The position numbers and the translations under genes were made by a program. This document shows, piece by piece, positions 45,325 to 53,003 of a stretch of DNA of 64,000 nt. Below the pieces are notes generated by a model. That model was not told the origin of the DNA, ran no database searches, and saw only the letters and a program-made list of their open reading frames with translations. This stretch comes from Protula sp. h YS-2021. Taxonomy: Eukaryota > Annelida > Polychaeta > Sabellida > Serpulidae. How positions within the stretch are numbered: position 1 is the first letter of the stretch; the number at the start of each line of letters is the position of its first letter. The stretch lies in assembly GCA_949752745.1 (NCBI GenBank), contig OX457025.1:46297601-46361600 (forward strand), in the 5' to 3' direction.

Positions 45325-45438
45325 TTAAAAGTGGAGAACGCGAATTGCGCTTTTACTCGTAAAAGCTCGTTTTACGAAATAAAACGATAGTTTTACTTCG
45401 CAAAAGCTTTGAATTCGCTTATCTCCACTTTTAATGGG
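45325..45438. repeat. DIRS internal complementary region (ICR)
   Basis: Bases 45325-45394 are the exact reverse complement of the left outer end 45037-45106 (70 bp). Bases 45391-45438 are the exact reverse complement of the right outer end 52955-53002 (48 bp). The two halves overlap in TTTT (45391-45394). This is the splint that, in DIRS models, aligns the two element ends for ligation into a circle. Confidence 0.9.
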
Positions 45439-46609
45439 ACTTGAGTCCGGAGCAGGGGAGCCTGCCATTCTTGAACTGCCCAAAAAGGTCGCGAATTACA
45501 CTATGGCTTGTAAAAGCTCATTGCATATAGGCGAGGAGTGCTGTGCACTCGACGCAAAGAAGAAATAAAACTTGTCAGCTAAGTTTCAATTCTTTTAATG
45601 ATTTCCTAAATAAAGTCCGGAGGCGTACCATTCCGGTCTTTCAACATAAGGTAAATCGTAACAAAGTAAAAAATATCACAGCAACTGTCAGTTGAGATGA
45701 GAAGGCTTCCAACCATGCCATCATCTTTTTTGAGAACTATCACCATCCCCCTCCAACCGCCCACCGGATGGATCCCTTCCTCAAGTTCTCACTATTCACT
45801 TGCTATGTATTGATGAACAATTAGGTTTATTTAGAAGTACTACAAAACGATCGTAAATCCATAGGAATTACGCAAATAAACTCTTTGACACTTCTAGTAA
45901 AGTGACTGAAGTGTCTTACAAGACATGCAATTCAAACTTGAAAAAGAAAGCGAGTCCGCTGTCTAACTTTTCTTCTTCTCATTTGATAAATTACCACGTT
46001 TATTTGAAATAAACTCATAGCGATTGACTAGATAGTACTAAAACTACTGTAAATCGTCATAAAATGAAAAACAGAAAAAATTTTGCTTATTTATGACTGT
46101 TTTCCTATATGGGGCCGTTATGGTCCCATAAGCCCATAATGACACTATGGTACCTCATACCATGAACCATAAACCGGCTTTCGGCCTTCCGGCTACAACG
46201 GGTGTACGGTCACTGGGTACGTCTGGGACCGACATGGTCCCCCCCCCTTTCTTTCTGAAAAACATGAAGAAAGGAGATCAAAACTTAAGCATCCGAGTAG
46301 CCGTAAGACCGAAGACTGGGCTGTACTCATTACACATGCGATCCTGAACACTTCGGAGTAAATAAATGCTTAATTAAACATAACCGTCCAGCGTTCGTCC
46401 GTAACTTAATATAAGCACGAACCGAAATGGTCCAAAGGACCTGAGCGAAAGGCGAAATGTTCAGAGTAAGAAGGAAAGACCTTCTTGTAGGTTGTTACTT
46501 TCGTGGCTTGTTGTTGTTGTTACTGTTCCCATTACGGCCCTTGGAGAAGTTACTCTTGTGCTTGCCCTTGTTCTTAAACTTGGGAGAAGCATTCCTACAA
46601 CAGAAACAC
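45439..46609 (-). other. DIRS 3' untranslated region
   Basis: Between ICR and the recombinase stop. It contains a block (46100-46450) rich in GGTCC/GGTACC/ACCGG words, echoing the 5' leader, and a C/T run. A minus-strand AATAAA (TTTATT at 45999-46004) could be the polyadenylation signal. No additional frame. Confidence 0.55.
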
Positions 46610-49567
46610 TCAGCCTGTAATGGTCGTTTCTGAAGCCACGAACGGTCCTAATGAATATAAGCCAGACAATTCATCTTGAGAAAAATCTTTCAGATAGTAT
46701 TTAACAAACGAGTTGGGGGAAACCCAACAACCTGTTTTTAATATATCCGAAAGGGACACGTTGCGTACCGCCCTGAGGGAATTGGCTACTTGCCTTACCT
46801 GATGGGCTTTGATGTTTGATTCCCCTAACGGGTTAGGGTCGATTTGTGCATCGTCATAGGCTGCCAAAATGATCCTTTTAATATAATTTGAGATCGACTG
46901 TTTCGAAAGATCTTTGTTAAATTTCGGCATAAACGAAATGATGAGAGCCTTCTGATTATCTGATCGGTAGGCCTCTGACATTTCCAAATACTGTTGCAGC
47001 GCCTTGACGGGACACAAAGAGACCAGACCGTCTGAGTCGGGGTCATCTGGTAGGGATGGGAGAGTAATGTGATCGAACGTTCCCATCCCTTGGGTCATGA
47101 TGTGGGTTTTTCCCATGAATCCTGCTCTAGGGACTAGGGTGACCTTCTCCCATGTACCCTTATCTTTATTTACCTTTCTGTCTAGGGCATGGATTTCGCC
47201 TCTTCTTTTGCCCGAAGCTAAGGCCAATAAAAACGTGAATCTTAATGTTGCGTTTTTTGCTGAAATCACGTCCTTACTAAATATATCTGGGCGCTGAAGA
47301 TACTGTAAGACTATTGATAAATCCCACTGCGCTATGTTGGATGGGCAGGGTGGGGAGCTTACTTTAAAATGTCTTACTAGCTGTGATAGGGAAGTATCTT
47401 CGCCCGGGTCGTATCCTGTAGACGCTTTGAGTCTTGACCCTATAGCGGCCCTATAGCCCTCGATGGAACTTACCTTTAATTTCACCTCCGTGAAAAGGTG
47501 ATCGAGGAAATCCGCTACCACTGCTGGGCTAGCCTGAAACGGATCTAGCTTAGAAGTGCTACACCAAGCGGCAAATTTATTCCACTGCGACCTGTAAACT
47601 TTGGCCGTTGAACCCTTGTGACTGTTTACTATTTTCTCTCTCACCTGCTTAGAAAAACCCTTGTTTTTCAGAAAGGACTGGTCAGACACCATAGGTGGAG
47701 GTTCAGTAAGCGAGGGGAGGGGTGGAAGTGATGCCAATGGGGTTGTGATAGCAACTCGTTGTGGCATGGGATCGGTATCGACCTTACTACCTTGCAATGG
47801 AGTAGGAGGGCGAACCATGGGGCTTCCGGTGTCCATGGGGCAATGAGTAATAGGAACGGTGGTTTCAACTCGATTACTCTCTGCAGGACTTGCCCTAAGA
47901 TTGCTTGTGGGGGAAAGGCATACAGTACCTCGTCCCGTGGCCACTGACAATTGAGAGCGTCTACTGCCCAAGCTGCTGGGTCCGGGCAAGGAGACACGTA
48001 CCGGGGAAGTTGGGTGGTCATCGCGTTTGCAAACAGATCCAGAGTCGGGGCACCCCATGGGGATTGGTGTGTCACCCACTGAAAGGACCGAGGGGATAGG
48101 CACCACTCGGTGTTGATAACTTGACCCTGTCTGGAGGCTAAGTCCGCTAGGACGTTTAATTTCCCGGCCAGGTGACGGGCGGAAACGGTCACCTGTTCCT
48201 CCCTGGCCTTTGAAAGAATTTGGAATGCAAGTTTGGACAGGGATCGTGATTTGGTGCCCCCCTGCTTGTTGAGGTAAGCTATGGCTGTGGAGTTGTCTAA
48301 CCGAAAAAGGACTGCCTTGTTTCTGAGTTGGTTGGTCAGCTTGATTAGGGCAATCCAGACCACCCGAAGCTCCAGCCAGTTTATGTGGTAGGACTGAAGC
48401 GAGGGTGGCCATTTGCCCTTCCATACCTGACCATTCCAATAAATTCCCCACCCCGCATGGGACGCATCGGTCTGAATCTCTATCTCCGGGGTGGGGGGCT
48501 GAAATGGCATTCCTTCGGACATAATTAGAACATCGCACCACCACTGTAGGGCTTGTAGGGTTACCTGTGAAACTTGCATCCTCGCTGCGGGTGAACGACC
48601 CTGATGCAACGCCCATCTTACCTGGCTTTGAAATGGCCTGTAATGGAGACGGCCCAGGGGGACTGTCTTCTCTGTTGCCACTAACAGGCCGAGGAGCGAT
48701 TCCATGGCCTGTAATCTCACCTTCTTTCCTGGGGAAATACCTTTTATGGCATCTGCAATTCTCTGGCGGCGTTCTGGCGTAGGGAACGCCTTTGCTATTG
48801 CCAGATCCCAAAACTCCCCTAGAAAGGTAATGGACTGTTTGGGGGTTAATTCGGACTTGGCTAGGTTTACTACTAGACCTACCTCTAGTGCCTTGCGAAC
48901 TAAAGACATTGTATGAATCTCGGTTACCTGCCTGTCTTGATTCGCCAGAAACCAGTCGTCCAGATACTGAAAGACTAACATCCCTTCTAGCCGTGCCCAT
49001 GTTTTCAGTACTTTCATGACCTTGGAGAAAACGTACGGGGCCGTAGCCAGACCGAAGGGAAGTGCCAGAAACCAAAATCGTCTTTTCCCTACTTGAAAGG
49101 CTAGAAATTTTCTTGCCGAGCGATGGAGAGGAATATGGAGGTAAGCATCGGAGAGATCTATGGAGGTACCCCACATCCCTTCCCGTAATGACCCTTTTAT
49201 CACCTGGGCCGTGTCCATCTGAAAGGTGATCACTCGGAGAAAACCGTTTATGGGGGAAAGGTCGATTACCAGCCTCCACCCTCCGGATTTCTTGGGAACC
49301 AGAAAAACTCTGCTGAAAAAACCCATTTGATTTTCTGGCATTTCCTCTATCGCCTGTTTTTGAGACAAGCTCAGTAGCATTTCTTGGAGAGCTCGGTCTT
49401 TTTCTGACCCCTTGGCGTAAGAGGTGACTAGTTGTCTTGGCGCATGGGCGGTTAGGGGAATAGGGCACCTGAGCCCGTTCCGGTCTCGTTTGAAAGGTAG
49501 GGAGTAACCTCTCTTTAACCAACGTACTACCCTTCGAGACGCCCCCATTTCTGCCCATTGCTGCCAA
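46610..49567 (-). CDS. DIRS tyrosine recombinase frame (recombinase domain at 46610-47700)
   Basis: The frame is open for 985 codons, but recognisable protein is only the last 350 or so. After an N-terminal SAM-like part (STAKVYRSQWNKFAAWC) comes the catalytic domain: first Arg at about 788 (SGKRRGEIHAL), H922 and R925 (AHQVR), W948, and the nucleophile Tyr at 957/958 (FVKYYLKD). These are the R-H-x-x-R-W-Y residues of phage-type integrases. The enzyme would insert the circular copy. The first 633 codons overlap the RT frame in the -1 phase and have no family resemblance. Translation may use a -1 shift near the RT stop or internal Mets at about 610 or 640 (PMVSDQSF). Confidence 0.85.
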   Translation of the reverse strand: MAAMGRNGGVSKGSTLVKERLLPTFQTRPERAQVPYSPNRPCAKTTSHLLRQGVRKRPSSPRNATELVSKTGDRGNARKSNGFFQQSFSGSQEIRRVEAGNRPFPHKRFSPSDHLSDGHGPGDKRVITGRDVGYLHRSLRCLPPYSSPSLGKKISSLSSREKTILVSGTSLRSGYGPVRFLQGHESTENMGTARRDVSLSVSGRLVSGESRQAGNRDSYNVFSSQGTRGRSSSKPSQVRINPQTVHYLSRGVLGSGNSKGVPYARTPPENCRCHKRYFPRKEGEITGHGIAPRPVSGNREDSPPGPSPLQAISKPGKMGVASGSFTRSEDASFTGNPTSPTVVVRCSNYVRRNAISAPHPGDRDSDRCVPCGVGNLLEWSGMEGQMATLASVLPHKLAGASGGLDCPNQADQPTQKQGSPFSVRQLHSHSLPQQAGGHQITIPVQTCIPNSFKGQGGTGDRFRPSPGREIKRPSGLSLQTGSSYQHRVVPIPSVLSVGDTPIPMGCPDSGSVCKRDDHPTSPVRVSLPGPSSLGSRRSQLSVATGRGTVCLSPTSNLRASPAESNRVETTVPITHCPMDTGSPMVRPPTPLQGSKVDTDPMPQRVAITTPLASLPPLPSLTEPPPMVSDQSFLKNKGFSKQVREKIVNSHKGSTAKVYRSQWNKFAAWCSTSKLDPFQASPAVVADFLDHLFTEVKLKVSSIEGYRAAIGSRLKASTGYDPGEDTSLSQLVRHFKVSSPPCPSNIAQWDLSIVLQYLQRPDIFSKDVISAKNATLRFTFLLALASGKRRGEIHALDRKVNKDKGTWEKVTLVPRAGFMGKTHIMTQGMGTFDHITLPSLPDDPDSDGLVSLCPVKALQQYLEMSEAYRSDNQKALIISFMPKFNKDLSKQSISNYIKRIILAAYDDAQIDPNPLGESNIKAHQVRQVANSLRAVRNVSLSDILKTGCWVSPNSFVKYYLKDFSQDELSGLYSLGPFVASETTITG

Positions 49568-49782
49568 AACTTTCCTAGTCTTCCTCCTACGGGCAAGGAG
49601 GCGTTTAAGGAAAGTAAATTTTCCAAGTCTCTTAAGTTTGCTAAAGTATCGCCAGGAGATAAGGGAATCTCGTGACGGTACTTTGGTTGGCTGCTACCTG
49701 AACGACTGTGGAGCCGGACCCTCTGTCTTGCTGCCGGGGCTGGGTTTCGGTTTCTTGACAGGGGGCTGTTGTGGCTGCGCAC
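47668..49782 (-). CDS. DIRS reverse transcriptase / RNase H polyprotein with C-terminal domain
   Basis: A 704-codon frame. RT: FFSRVFLVPKKSGGWR (155-170), catalytic D209 in SIDLSDAY, LPFGLATAPYVF (241-252), and YLDD at 273-276. RNase H: D439 (QTDAS), E471 (WLELR), D496 (RLDNST) and D547 (LADLASR). After it, PTLDLFANA, DPAAWAVDAL, YAFPPQ and LLLIAPWTPEAPWF form the domain usually compared with Dam-type methyltransferases in DIRS; whether it is catalytic is unknown. It overlaps the end of gag by 89 bp in another frame (+1). The ATG at 49782 may not be the true start, since frameshifting from gag is possible. Confidence 0.92.
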   Translation of the reverse strand: MRSHNSPLSRNRNPAPAARQRVRLHSRSGSSQPKYRHEIPLSPGDTLANLRDLENLLSLNASLPVGGRLGKFWQQWAEMGASRRVVRWLKRGYSLPFKRDRNGLRCPIPLTAHAPRQLVTSYAKGSEKDRALQEMLLSLSQKQAIEEMPENQMGFFSRVFLVPKKSGGWRLVIDLSPINGFLRVITFQMDTAQVIKGSLREGMWGTSIDLSDAYLHIPLHRSARKFLAFQVGKRRFWFLALPFGLATAPYVFSKVMKVLKTWARLEGMLVFQYLDDWFLANQDRQVTEIHTMSLVRKALEVGLVVNLAKSELTPKQSITFLGEFWDLAIAKAFPTPERRQRIADAIKGISPGKKVRLQAMESLLGLLVATEKTVPLGRLHYRPFQSQVRWALHQGRSPAARMQVSQVTLQALQWWCDVLIMSEGMPFQPPTPEIEIQTDASHAGWGIYWNGQVWKGKWPPSLQSYHINWLELRVVWIALIKLTNQLRNKAVLFRLDNSTAIAYLNKQGGTKSRSLSKLAFQILSKAREEQVTVSARHLAGKLNVLADLASRQGQVINTEWCLSPRSFQWVTHQSPWGAPTLDLFANAMTTQLPRYVSPCPDPAAWAVDALNCQWPRDEVLYAFPPQAILGQVLQRVIELKPPFLLLIAPWTPEAPWFALLLHCKVVRSIPIPCHNELLSQPHWHHFHPSPRLLNLHLWCLTSPF

Positions 49783-51931
49783 TCGGCTTAGACGGTGCTG
49801 GAGAGGACTGTTGTGGTCTCTTCCTCTTCAGTGGACGTTTGAAGGAGGAGCGAGACATCCTGGACATCAGGGCATAATCTTGCGAAAGCGAACGACTTTC
49901 CTGGTTCACCCTCTCTATCTCGGCGGGAGGAAATAGTTCTCGTTCCTCCAGGATAGGGGCATGACGCAGGTCCCGCAAACCTTTGACACTAGACCAGCAG
50001 TGCTGGAGAAAGGCATCTCGACGTAAGTAGACCATTGAAGTCATCAAAAAAGTGGAAAGTTTGACCACGTCTCGGGTAGCTAAGGCCAGGCATTCCATCA
50101 ATTTAGCAGACACGGGATCACTAAGGCGAAGTTCTTCCCAACGCGACTTTAGTGCTTTAAGTGCATGATCTTGAAAAGACATAATGTTCAGGATGTGGCG
50201 AGAAGACGCCTCGATGGTCTTTGCGTCTTTCTCCACTAATGGAATGTCTGAGTCACTACGCACTGTGGGCATCCAGACTGTACGCTTCACGGGCTGCTCC
50301 AGTGCCTCTAGGGGAATTTTTTCATCCGCTGACCGATATGGTCCTGGTCGTACTGAGCAATGTTTAGATAAATGGAAACGCGACAACGTGCGACCCTCAC
50401 CGGCGTCCATCTTCTTGAACTCTTTCGCGCGGACCGTGACAGCATGAGCAATGCCCTCACTGGTGGCTAGTGCGATAAACGAGTCCTGTTGTGGTGGAGC
50501 TGCCTGAGATGTCATCCGAATGGGCGGATCCTCCTTATCTAAATTTGGGGAGCCACAGGAGACCTCTGCTAAGCGGGCTATCTCTTGAATGGCATCCCTG
50601 AACGGCACGTCTTCTGGTGCAATCGTAGAAGCAGAACTCGAGGGGGCCGCGTCCTCGACCGATGGGGCAAGATCTGGTGGAGAGGGAGTACGGATGGGCC
50701 GTCTGCCCGCTGCCGCTGGATCTCTCCAAAGTCGATGCCCTTGGCCGGGAGAACGCACCTGCTCCACTGCCCGTAACGGTAAATGACAACGGGAATGTAC
50801 TGACGTACCCTCGGATTCTTCTTCCCCGTCTTCCACCTCCGACTCCTGTTCATCAGATGCTGCTTCTGGGAGTTGGGATTGTGAAAAATGTGACATGTGG
50901 GGTTCCCCTACTGGGGTGTAAATTTCTTTCTCCCTGTTGCTTGGGACTGCTGCTAGGGGAGAATTTTCCATCGGCCCGATTTCCTCATCATCTTCCAGCA
51001 ATGCGGAGACTTGGCCCGAAAGGGGCACGCCCACGGAATCCTCCTCGCTGATGGTGACCGTTTCGGGAATATCCACGTTAGAGTCCAGCGGGAGGTGAGG
51101 TACAGGCGAGCCCGATATCGCTGCCACTGACTGAAATTCCGGAGGAGGACGAGAAACCGTAGCTGATGGTTTAGGCTTTTGCCTTTGACTAAGCAGACTC
51201 TCCTGCTTCTGAACTTGACTCTGTAAATCCAAAAGTTGTTTTTGCAGTTGCGATTGCATAGACAAAAACGCTGAAAATTCACTCGGGAGACGCTGCAGCT
51301 GAGGAGGGGGGGATAAGTCCTCTCGCGGGGGAATGCCTAACTGGCCTGTAACCGCCGAAAGTACTGTTCCCGTATCCCTATGCGTTAAAGTCACTTGTTC
51401 CTCAGACGGGGACTTAAACGCCCCTCCTGGACTGCCACTGGGTTTCACTCTAGGAGGTGAGGCCCATGCCTCGCGGAGACGATCCCGTTCTTGCCCTTCC
51501 GGGATGTCCAATTCTGCTACAGTCTCAGAAAATGCACGTCCTTTACTCTTGGACTTTTTATGTCTCTTAACTGGCGTAGCGGATTCCGATTCTGCACCAG
51601 TGTCTACGTGTACGGGGGTGGAGACCTGGCCCAGAATAACGGAGCTAGCCTTCTTCATGGTATCACGAATAAATTCACGAGTAACAAACGAAGCTGACGA
51701 AAGGAATTTGCGCTTATCCCTCCTGCGCTCGTTCTTGGTCCTATTCCGTAATAGGACTTTCCAATCCTCTGGAGAAAGATGTAGACACTCGCCACACTGG
51801 CTGTCTGGCTCACACAGAGGTATTCCACTATTCCGTCTACAGCGGTCGCAGATGGAGTGGGGGTTACACGCGGTTGGAGGATGGATACACTGAGGCAGTA
51901 ACGGTGGAGAATGTAGACTGGCCTCTGTCAT
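49694..51931 (-). CDS. DIRS gag-like protein
   Basis: I choose the Met of MTEASL at 51931 (745 codons) rather than the upstream in-frame Met at 51991, because two decayed copies (12672 and 33246) begin with the same MTEASL. Near the start is a Cys-rich cluster (C15, C22, C28, C31, C40, C46, C49, H51 around ICDRCRRNSGIPLC) suggesting zinc or nucleic-acid binding. Then come a basic segment (RTKNERRRDKRK), a Lys/Ser NLS-like KRHKKSKSKGR, a Gln-rich coiled stretch, acidic low-complexity parts, and a conserved helix region (ALATRDVVKLSTFL). The end is Lys/Pro/Gln-rich. Role by analogy: particle assembly with the element RNA. Confidence 0.85.
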   Translation of the reverse strand: MTEASLHSPPLLPQCIHPPTACNPHSICDRCRRNSGIPLCEPDSQCGECLHLSPEDWKVLLRNRTKNERRRDKRKFLSSASFVTREFIRDTMKKASSVILGQVSTPVHVDTGAESESATPVKRHKKSKSKGRAFSETVAELDIPEGQERDRLREAWASPPRVKPSGSPGGAFKSPSEEQVTLTHRDTGTVLSAVTGQLGIPPREDLSPPPQLQRLPSEFSAFLSMQSQLQKQLLDLQSQVQKQESLLSQRQKPKPSATVSRPPPEFQSVAAISGSPVPHLPLDSNVDIPETVTISEEDSVGVPLSGQVSALLEDDEEIGPMENSPLAAVPSNREKEIYTPVGEPHMSHFSQSQLPEAASDEQESEVEDGEEESEGTSVHSRCHLPLRAVEQVRSPGQGHRLWRDPAAAGRRPIRTPSPPDLAPSVEDAAPSSSASTIAPEDVPFRDAIQEIARLAEVSCGSPNLDKEDPPIRMTSQAAPPQQDSFIALATSEGIAHAVTVRAKEFKKMDAGEGRTLSRFHLSKHCSVRPGPYRSADEKIPLEALEQPVKRTVWMPTVRSDSDIPLVEKDAKTIEASSRHILNIMSFQDHALKALKSRWEELRLSDPVSAKLMECLALATRDVVKLSTFLMTSMVYLRRDAFLQHCWSSVKGLRDLRHAPILEERELFPPAEIERVNQESRSLSQDYALMSRMSRSSFKRPLKRKRPQQSSPAPSKPSAQPQQPPVKKPKPSPGSKTEGPAPQSFR

Positions 51932-52806
51932 ATCTGAAATGCAAGCAGAGAAAAACAACGGTGAGAATATGTAGTATAAAACAACGCACAAAACTACATT
52001 TCTCCGTGCTTTGCTTCAACTGCAAGCTTTAACCTTCCAAGCTGTGTTTACAATTGCTTAAACACCGCAATAACTCGCTGGGTCTAAGGAAAGACGAAAA
52101 GAGATGCTTCCCGGAACGATAACGTTCCCGGGCCGTAACGGGCTGGACCGTAATGGCACCACCCGTGTCGGATATGGATCTCTCTTGCCTCAGATGCACC
52201 TGGGACCATCGGACCGTAACGGGTTTTGTGAATCCCGTTGGACCAGAATGGTCTTCTCGCACCCGTGACCGTAAGACCACAAAGGGAAAACGGTCCTGGC
52301 AAAGAAAATGACCCTCAGACGTCACAGAAAACGTCTCTTTTCGTCGGAGAACGCTGTCAGACTTGCAGAACCTGCTCTACAAAGACTGAGAAGCGACCCA
52401 TGGAGTAAAGCTTAAGCAAAAACTGGCCATTTCCGCGATGACACAGCTGGCTGGTAAAGCTTGGAGTCTGATCAGGTCCAGCAGCCTGAAAAGATCCTAC
52501 TCCTAGACGAACTGAGGTGGAACTGGTAAGTTCCTCGATCTGAATGAAAGTGGAGAAAGAGGCGCACTTCTCGGGACTAGGAAAGTGTCTCCGTGATCGT
52601 GCAAACTCAACCTAATCAGACCGAAGAGTAAGATGGCGAATAAACACACTTCGGCTCCATAAATTTATCCCAACGCACAATAATAGATAAAACAATCCAT
52701 TAGGCAGTGAATTAAGTAAAAAATGAAGCAATTCGCACCTTAAACCAGTTCCCTTGCTGCAAAAAACCGGCAGCACACAGAATGGCGTGTTGTATCGACG
52801 CCACGC
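51932..52806 (-). promoter_or_regulatory. DIRS 5' leader with GGTCC/ACGG words
   Basis: Between the 5' inverted repeat and gag. From 52100 to 52290 it repeats CGTAACGGG, GGACCGTAATGG, GGGACCATCGGACC and similar words on both strands, giving heavy local self-complementarity. The decayed copies 2 and 3 have a like block at 12860-12970 and 32930-33130. The promoter is presumably in or near the inverted repeat; no motif is claimed. Confidence 0.5.
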
Positions 52807-53003
52807 AAAAAGGGAATGTCGTTTATACGAGACTAGCAGACGACGTCTCGGGCATTCTGATTGGCCATAGGATGGATGGAAGGGTTAGAGTATCTTGAAC
52901 AGTACCTCAAAAAGTTCTTTTTTATATTGCGTGGTAAATATTACTGGAAGGGAACCCATTAAAAGTGGAGATAAGCGAATTCAAAGCTTTTGCGAAGTAA
53001 AAA
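52807..53003. repeat. DIRS 5' terminal region with inverted repeat (52807-52971)
   Basis: Exact inverse of 45094-45258. The outer 32 bp (52972-53003) are not in the other terminal repeat but are matched by the internal complementary region, which fixes the outer boundary at the AAAAA run 52999-53003. Confidence 0.9.

Larger units (their letters stand above)
45037..53003 (-). mobile_element. Intact DIRS-like tyrosine-recombinase retrotransposon
   Basis: A complete element of about 7.97 kb reading on the minus strand: 5' inverted repeat, leader, gag-like frame, RT/RNase H frame, recombinase frame, 3' UTR, internal complementary region, 3' inverted repeat. DIRS elements are reverse transcribed, circularised through the internal complementary region and inserted by the recombinase without target duplication. 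Both outer ends fall in an AAA/TTT run, so the empty site should read GATGACG-AAA-GCTCCTTT. No stop interrupts any of the three long frames. Inverted repeats are identical, implying recent insertion. It lies in intron 1 of the host gene, same orientation. Confidence 0.9.

Noticed and set aside
47668..49567. Treating the N-terminal 633 codons of the recombinase frame as a normal domain
   Set aside because: No recognisable fold and complete overlap with RT/RNase H. I report it as an open question, not as a protein domain.
51333..51893. 186-codon plus-strand frame opposite the gag gene
   Set aside because: Antisense shadow of a GC-richer coding region; no family resemblance and not kept in decayed copies.
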